A stretch of DNA of 23,128 bases from a virus, in the IMG/VR virus record IMGVR_UViG_3300036046_000035, positions 1 through 23,128 of that record, one strand, 5' to 3'. Made by a program: the position numbers and the translations under genes. The stretch's first letter is position 1, and each line of letters begins with the position of its first letter. Shown here piece by piece: positions 19,322 through 23,128 of the stretch. The notes under the pieces are model-generated. The model saw only the letters and a list, made by a program, of their open reading frames with translations. It had not been told where the DNA came from and searched no databases.

Positions 19322-21213
19322 CCCAGTCGATCAAGGGCACAGTCACCGCCGCCGACGGCATGGCCAACGTGGTCGCAGGTCTGGGGGCGGCCAATGCCAA
19401 GACCCAGATTCAGTACATCGCGCAGGTCGACCCTCTCTACCTCGAGACGAGCTACCGCAGCTCGACGTGGTTCGGCAAGATCGTGGACATTCCGGCCAAC
19501 GACGCTGTGCGGGAGTGGCGCCAATGGCAGGCCAAGGCTGAGGAGATCACCCTCCTGGAGGCCACCGAGAAGCGCCTGCAGGTCAAGCAGAAGGTGCGGG
19601 ACGCCCTGATCCTCCAGCGCCTGCTGGGCGGCGCGGTGCTCATCCCCACCGGCCTCCCCGGCGACCCTGAGAAGGAGCTGGACTTCAAGCGCATCACCAA
19701 GGACAGCATCAAGTCGCTGACCCTGCTGAATCGCTATCAGATTCAGGTCGAGGGACGGATCAACGACATCAACTCCAAGTGGTTCGGCCATCCGGAGTGG
19801 TACGTCTTCCAGGGCGAGCAGGGCCAGCCCCTGAAGCTCCACCCCTCCCGCGTGGTCCGCTTCTCAGCACGCCGGTTCACGCACCAGAACACCGGGGACG
19901 ACGGCTGGGGCGACAGCATCTGGCTGCGGATGGCCGACGCCATCCAGAACAGCGAGACCGCGACCGCCGCCCTCACGGCCCTGCTGGTCGAGGCCAAGAT
20001 CGACATTATCTCGATGCCGGACCTGACCAACAACATGGCGACCGAGAAGGCCGAGGCTGCGCTGATGCGTCGTATGACCATCGCTACTCAGCTGAAGTCC
20101 GTGGCCAATACCCTGCTGCTGGACAAGGACGACGAGTTCAACCAGAAGTCCTTCAACTTCGGCTCCATACCGCAGGCCGTGGAGCTCCTGCTGCAGGCCA
20201 TGTGCGGCGCGGCGGACATCCCCATGGAGCGGCTCCTCAACGCCCAGTCCAAGGGCCTTGGCAATGGGGCCGAGGGCGCGCTGAAGAACTACTACGACAT
20301 GGTCTCCAGCGGTCAAGAGCTGGACATCGACCCGGCCATCATGGACTTCAACGTCATGCTGGTCGCCTGCGCCTTGGGCAAGGTCGACGACAGCATCTGG
20401 TACGAGTGGCGCCCCCTCTACCAGATGTCCGAGAAGGAGGAGGCCGAGGTCGAGAGCACATATGCCACTGCCGCTGAGAAGCTGGTCAACACCGGCCTCA
20501 TCCCGCCGGACGTTCTGTCTGCTGCCGTGGTCGACCGCATGGTCAACTCCGGCAGCTGGCCTGCCCTGGAGGCCGCCATGGCCGCATCCAACCAGAAGGC
20601 TGAGGAGGTGCTGCGTGGCGAGCGTGAGTTCGAGCCGACCGAGGCTGAGCAGCAGGCGGCGGAGCGCCTTGCCGGCGGCACACCGGCCAACGAGGACGAC
20701 CCTGAGCCGGAGCAACGTCGCCGGGCGGCCAACGACGCGGCCCCTCGGACGCTGTACGCCTCCAGACGCCTCCTGAATGCGGATGATCTGCTGGCTTGGG
20801 CACAGGCACAGGGCTTCACCGGCCTCCTGAGCGCCGACAAGCTGCACGTCACCATCGCCTACAGCCACCAGCAGCTCGACTGGATGAAGGTTGGCGACGA
20901 CTGGAACAGCAGGGAGGACGGCACACTGCGCGTCGCCCCCGGCGGGGTGCGTCTGGTCGAAGCTCTGGGGGACGATGGGCAGGCCATCGTGCTTATGTTT
21001 ACCTCTTCGGCCCTCTCCTGGCGCCACGAGCAGATCAAGGCGGCGGGTGCCAGCTGGGACTGGGAGGACTACCAGCCCCACGTCACCTTCTCCTGGAAGG
21101 GTGCCGGCGACATGGACCTGCGCGCCGTCCAGCCCTACACCGGGGAGCTGCTGTTCGGTCCGGAGGTGTTCGCCGAGATCGACCCTGAGTGGCAGAAGAA
21201 GGTCAAGGGATGA
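19318..21213 (+). CDS. portal protein (DUF1073 type) with C-terminal 2H-phosphoesterase, Acb1-like domain
   Basis: 631 residues from ATG 19318, overlapping the terL stop; GGAG/AAGG just upstream favours it over TTG 19312. The N-terminal two thirds carries YRSSTWFGKIVDIPANDAVR, ALILQRLLGGAVLIP and SARRFTHQ, then SKGLGNGAEGALKNYYDMV, as in DUF1073 portal proteins. Residues from about 480 hold two HxT motifs, LHVTIAYS (H510-V-T512) and PHVTFSW (H588-V-T590), 78 residues apart, the hallmark of 2H phosphoesterases. The same domain occurs alone as the anti-CBASS enzyme Acb1, which hydrolyses cyclic oligonucleotide alarmones, and is known fused to DUF1073 proteins. An Ala/Glu-rich linker (about 435-480) separates the parts. 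The protein should form the portal ring; whether the C-terminal domain is active in defence is inference. Confidence 0.88.
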   Translation: MTQSIKGTVTAADGMANVVAGLGAANAKTQIQYIAQVDPLYLETSYRSSTWFGKIVDIPANDAVREWRQWQAKAEEITLLEATEKRLQVKQKVRDALILQRLLGGAVLIPTGLPGDPEKELDFKRITKDSIKSLTLLNRYQIQVEGRINDINSKWFGHPEWYVFQGEQGQPLKLHPSRVVRFSARRFTHQNTGDDGWGDSIWLRMADAIQNSETATAALTALLVEAKIDIISMPDLTNNMATEKAEAALMRRMTIATQLKSVANTLLLDKDDEFNQKSFNFGSIPQAVELLLQAMCGAADIPMERLLNAQSKGLGNGAEGALKNYYDMVSSGQELDIDPAIMDFNVMLVACALGKVDDSIWYEWRPLYQMSEKEEAEVESTYATAAEKLVNTGLIPPDVLSAAVVDRMVNSGSWPALEAAMAASNQKAEEVLRGEREFEPTEAEQQAAERLAGGTPANEDDPEPEQRRRAANDAAPRTLYASRRLLNADDLLAWAQAQGFTGLLSADKLHVTIAYSHQQLDWMKVGDDWNSREDGTLRVAPGGVRLVEALGDDGQAIVLMFTSSALSWRHEQIKAAGASWDWEDYQPHVTFSWKGAGDMDLRAVQPYTGELLFGPEVFAEIDPEWQKKVKG

Positions 21214-22019
21214 CCATGGCCTACCCGCTCGTCAGGCTTCTGAAGTCTGCAGGTATCAGGCGCAAGTCGATCACCCTGCAGCCGCAGGCCCTACCGCTAT
21301 ACGAAGAGGTCGAGCTGGCCAAGGCCACGCTGGCCCCGGTGCGTGTGTGGGAGACCTCCAGAACAACTCTGGTCGCCGCCTATGAGGCTGCTCTGAGCCA
21401 GATGACTCGGGACAGTGCCTCAGCGGACCTCAACACCGTTCTGATCGAGCTGGACGAGCGGTCCCAGCTGGCCATCCTGGACGCCACGGCCTTGGTTGAG
21501 GCTTGGTTGGCCTCCCTAGCCACGCGCCATGCCCGGCGGTTCGCTTCCCTCGTCCGGTCGGCCACGCGCATCGACCCTTGGCCCTACATCGATGTGCAGG
21601 CCAACGCTGAGGACATCGCAATATTCCTCCAGCGCATGGCCAACCTGATCACCGACATCAGCAATCAGGCCAAGAAGGACGTTGCCGAGGTCGTCTGGCG
21701 CTCCATCACCAACCGGGTTCCGTCGCGCACGGTGGCCAAGGAGATCGCAGAGCGTCTCCAGATCGCCCGCAACCGTGCCCTGTTCATCGCCAGCGACCAA
21801 GCCAACAAGGTCAACGCCTTCCTGACGCAGGTCCGTCAAGAGGAAGCGGGCATCGATGAGTTCATGTGGGAGACCGCAAAGGACAGCCGGGTCCGACCTG
21901 AGCACGTTGCTCTGCAGGGCCGAGTGTTCAAATGGAAAGAGCCGCCATCCGCGGGTCTGCCGGGCACCCCGCCCCGGTGCCGCTGCACAGGTCGTGCCCA
22001 CATTGACTTGAGCAAGTAA
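21210..22019 (+). CDS. phage head morphogenesis protein (Mu gpF-like)
   Basis: 269 residues from ATG 21210, overlapping the portal stop; an upstream frame start at 21189 is less likely. The first 170 residues are helical. The C-terminal part has VNAFLTQVRQEEAGIDEFMW, then ETAKDSRVRPEHVALQGRVF and PPRCRCTGRA, the conserved end (D-x-R-x-x-H ... G ... P-x2-C-x-C) of the Mu gpF/SPP1 gp7 minor head protein family. It lies between portal and prohead protease, its usual place, and probably binds the portal during head assembly. The Cys/His residues may bind a metal. Confidence 0.9.
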   Translation: MTMAYPLVRLLKSAGIRRKSITLQPQALPLYEEVELAKATLAPVRVWETSRTTLVAAYEAALSQMTRDSASADLNTVLIELDERSQLAILDATALVEAWLASLATRHARRFASLVRSATRIDPWPYIDVQANAEDIAIFLQRMANLITDISNQAKKDVAEVVWRSITNRVPSRTVAKEIAERLQIARNRALFIASDQANKVNAFLTQVRQEEAGIDEFMWETAKDSRVRPEHVALQGRVFKWKEPPSAGLPGTPPRCRCTGRAHIDLSK

Positions 22020-22020
22020 G

Positions 22021-22119
22021 ATGAATACTTCGCTCCGAGGCAAAATATCACTTGATCTGCCGAAGATTCGCAGGGCAGCTTCCGACCTGCAAATCGTTCT
22101 CTGGTGCCGGCCCCTATGA
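22021..22119 (+). CDS. possible 32-residue leader ORF coupled to the prohead protease
   Basis: This short frame begins one base after the previous stop and its TGA overlaps the protease ATG (ATGA at 22116-22119). The overlap style matches the rest of the operon. The protease start has no visible Shine-Dalgarno sequence, so ribosomes finishing this ORF could deliver initiation there. Its own start has only weak AAGTAAG upstream. No protein family is recognised; the peptide may be incidental. The 15-base repeat shared with 17268 falls inside it. Confidence 0.35.
   Translation: MNTSLRGKISLDLPKIRRAASDLQIVLWCRPL
22030..22044. repeat. 15-base repeat shared with the pre-terminase promoter region
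   Basis: TCGCTCCGAGGCAAA occurs here and at 17268-17282. AATACTTC also occurs in both places (22024-22031 and 17239-17246). Both sites lie between recognised late genes. The second site lacks the CTTTC-rich half, so it may be a partial late promoter, a processing or binding site, or coincidence. Confidence 0.4.
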
Positions 22120-23128
22120 TTCAGCTGTTCGACAGGTTGCCGCTTGAGGGGGTCCGTCAGACCGCCGATGGCTACCTGACGGCCATGGTCAAGGTGGCCC
22201 GAACCGGCATCCAGGAGTATGCCGGATACGAGGTCGACCCGGACAACAAGCATGGCCTGCGCGATAAGGCCATCGTCCGGGTGTACAGGCCCCCTGAGCA
22301 AGTGTTCAGCGACGAGACGCTCCACTCCTTCGCCCATCGCCCCGTCACCAACGACCATCCGCCGGTGCTGGTGGACTCCTCCAACTGGAAGCAGTACGCG
22401 GTCGGCCAGACCGGCGATGAGGTGGACGCCCGCGATGGCAAGTTCGTCAAGGTGCCGATGTGTCTGATGGACGCCGGGGTTATCCAAGACTACAAGGACG
22501 GCAAGAAGGAGCTCTCGATGGGCTACCAGACCGCCCTTGACTACAATCCGGGCGTCACCCCCGACGGTGAAGCCTATGACGTGTCCCAGACGGACATGCG
22601 CATGAATCACCTCGCCGTTGTCCGCCGGGCGCGCGGGGGGAGTGAACTACGCATCGGCGACAATCAACCTGGAGAACGTCAGATGACGCTCAAGACCATC
22701 ACCGTGGACGGCCTCCCGGTCGAGACCACGGACGCGGGCATCGCGGCCATCGAGAAGCTGCGTGGCATGCTTAAGGACGCCGCCACGGCCCACACCAACG
22801 CGATCGCGGCCAAGGACGCCGAGATCTCTGAGCTGAACGCCAAGCTGGCCAAGGCCGACGCCGATCTGGCCGCCGCCAACGGCAAGGTGCTGGACGACGC
22901 GGCCATCGACGCCCGTGTGGCCGTTCGTTCGCAGCTGCTGGCCGACGCCGCCGTGCTGGCGCCGACGCTGGCCACCAAGGGCCTGACCGACGCCGCCATC
23001 CGCAAGGCCATCGTGGTCGCCGCTCTGGGCGACGCCGCCGTGGCCGGCAAGCCGGAGAGCTACATCGACGCGCGCTTCGACATCCTGGTCGAGGACGCCA
23101 AGAAGGCCGGCAAGCTGGAGCAGGTCGT
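22116..23128 (+). CDS. DUF2213-type prohead protease fused to scaffold (3' partial)
   Basis: The frame is open from ATG 22116 to the window end (337 residues visible). The N-terminal ~185 residues match DUF2213: SFAHRPVTNDHPP (H74, H81), KKELSMGYQTALDY with S134 as probable nucleophile, and MNHLAVVRRARGG with H165. These proteins are prohead maturation proteases of the herpesvirus-assemblin-like serine type. From about residue 190 the sequence becomes helical and charged (AAKDAEISELNAKLAKADAD), as a scaffold. A good internal ribosome binding site and ATG (22683) mark this junction. The protease should cleave scaffold and capsid during head maturation; the major capsid gene is expected just beyond the window. 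GTG 22104 is an alternative start. No Shine-Dalgarno precedes either. Confidence 0.87.
   Translation, partial: MIQLFDRLPLEGVRQTADGYLTAMVKVARTGIQEYAGYEVDPDNKHGLRDKAIVRVYRPPEQVFSDETLHSFAHRPVTNDHPPVLVDSSNWKQYAVGQTGDEVDARDGKFVKVPMCLMDAGVIQDYKDGKKELSMGYQTALDYNPGVTPDGEAYDVSQTDMRMNHLAVVRRARGGSELRIGDNQPGERQMTLKTITVDGLPVETTDAGIAAIEKLRGMLKDAATAHTNAIAAKDAEISELNAKLAKADADLAAANGKVLDDAAIDARVAVRSQLLADAAVLAPTLATKGLTDAAIRKAIVVAALGDAAVAGKPESYIDARFDILVEDAKKAGKLEQV
22671..22685 (+). promoter_or_regulatory. internal ribosome binding site and start for a separate scaffold protein
   Basis: GGAG at 22671-22674 lies 8 bases before an in-frame ATG (22683-22685) at codon 190 of the protease/scaffold gene, exactly where the protease domain ends. 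It is stronger than the site at the gene's own start. This resembles the in-frame internal start of lambda Nu3 within gene C. Confidence 0.55.

Noticed and set aside
22003-22031. TTGACT with 17-base spacing to TACTTC as a host-type promoter before the protease
   Set aside because: The -10 match to TATAAT is poor, and the -35 lies within the head protein's coding end; one weak hexamer match is expected by chance.
1-23128. tRNA genes, CRISPR arrays, insertion sequences, integrase or attachment sites
   Set aside because: None was recognised on either strand; repeats present are promoter copies and the GGTTCC cluster, which lack CRISPR spacing or transposon ends.

Overview
The window looks like a contiguous piece of a large, GC-rich, double-stranded DNA tailed-phage genome. 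All supported genes lie on the + strand, are packed with 4-8 base start/stop overlaps (ATGA, GTGA, TGATG), and combine a replication block, a run of small unknown genes, and the start of a packaging/head block. Strong G/C third-position bias and the family affinities suggest an alphaproteobacterial host (for example Caulobacterales or a relative). That host assignment is inference; no host marker gene is present. No tRNA, rRNA, CRISPR array, insertion sequence or integrase was seen.

Layout. (1) 1-6983: the tail of a HAD/polynucleotide-kinase-type phosphatase, a DUF6378-like protein, then a replication cassette: DEDDh 3'-5' exonuclease, family C (DnaE-type) DNA polymerase with a degenerate PHP domain, and a Toprim plus superfamily 3 primase-helicase, followed by two small genes, one encoding a membrane protein. 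(2) 6989-8713: a promoter/leader module, a papain-fold cysteine-peptidase-like protein, a SprT-like zinc metallopeptidase and two small genes. (3) 8710-12280: a second copy of the promoter/leader, a UvrD-like helicase, small genes, a two-helix membrane protein and a lipoprotein with an SPFH/prohibitin-like body. (4) 12327-16943: a third promoter/leader copy driving about a dozen small unknown genes, a 410-residue protein with GHKL-ATPase-like motifs in permuted order, and a PD-(D/E)xK nuclease. (5) 16944-17387: a 444-base non-coding region rich in GGTTCC-type repeats, interleaved inverted repeats and a divergent promoter copy. (6) 17388-23128: small terminase, large terminase, a portal protein with a C-terminal 2H-phosphoesterase (Acb1-like) domain, a Mu gpF-like head protein, and a DUF2213-type prohead protease/scaffold that runs off the window.

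The most informative non-coding signal is a repeated cis-element. It has a conserved block AAAG-N3-CTTTTCTTTTC-N8-TGGCGCATA, then a short stem-loop whose stem sequence differs between copies but whose pairing is kept, then a Shine-Dalgarno sequence and a start codon. Three close copies and one diverged copy head the four downstream transcription units. This suggests that a dedicated phage promoter with a structured 5' leader organises expression here.

How the genes fit together (inference from families): the phage seems to bring its own replicase and proofreading subunit, primase-helicase, repair helicase and junction or end-processing nuclease. It also encodes two putative peptidases and membrane proteins that could act on the host, and a packaging motor with a portal that may also degrade cyclic-nucleotide immune signals.
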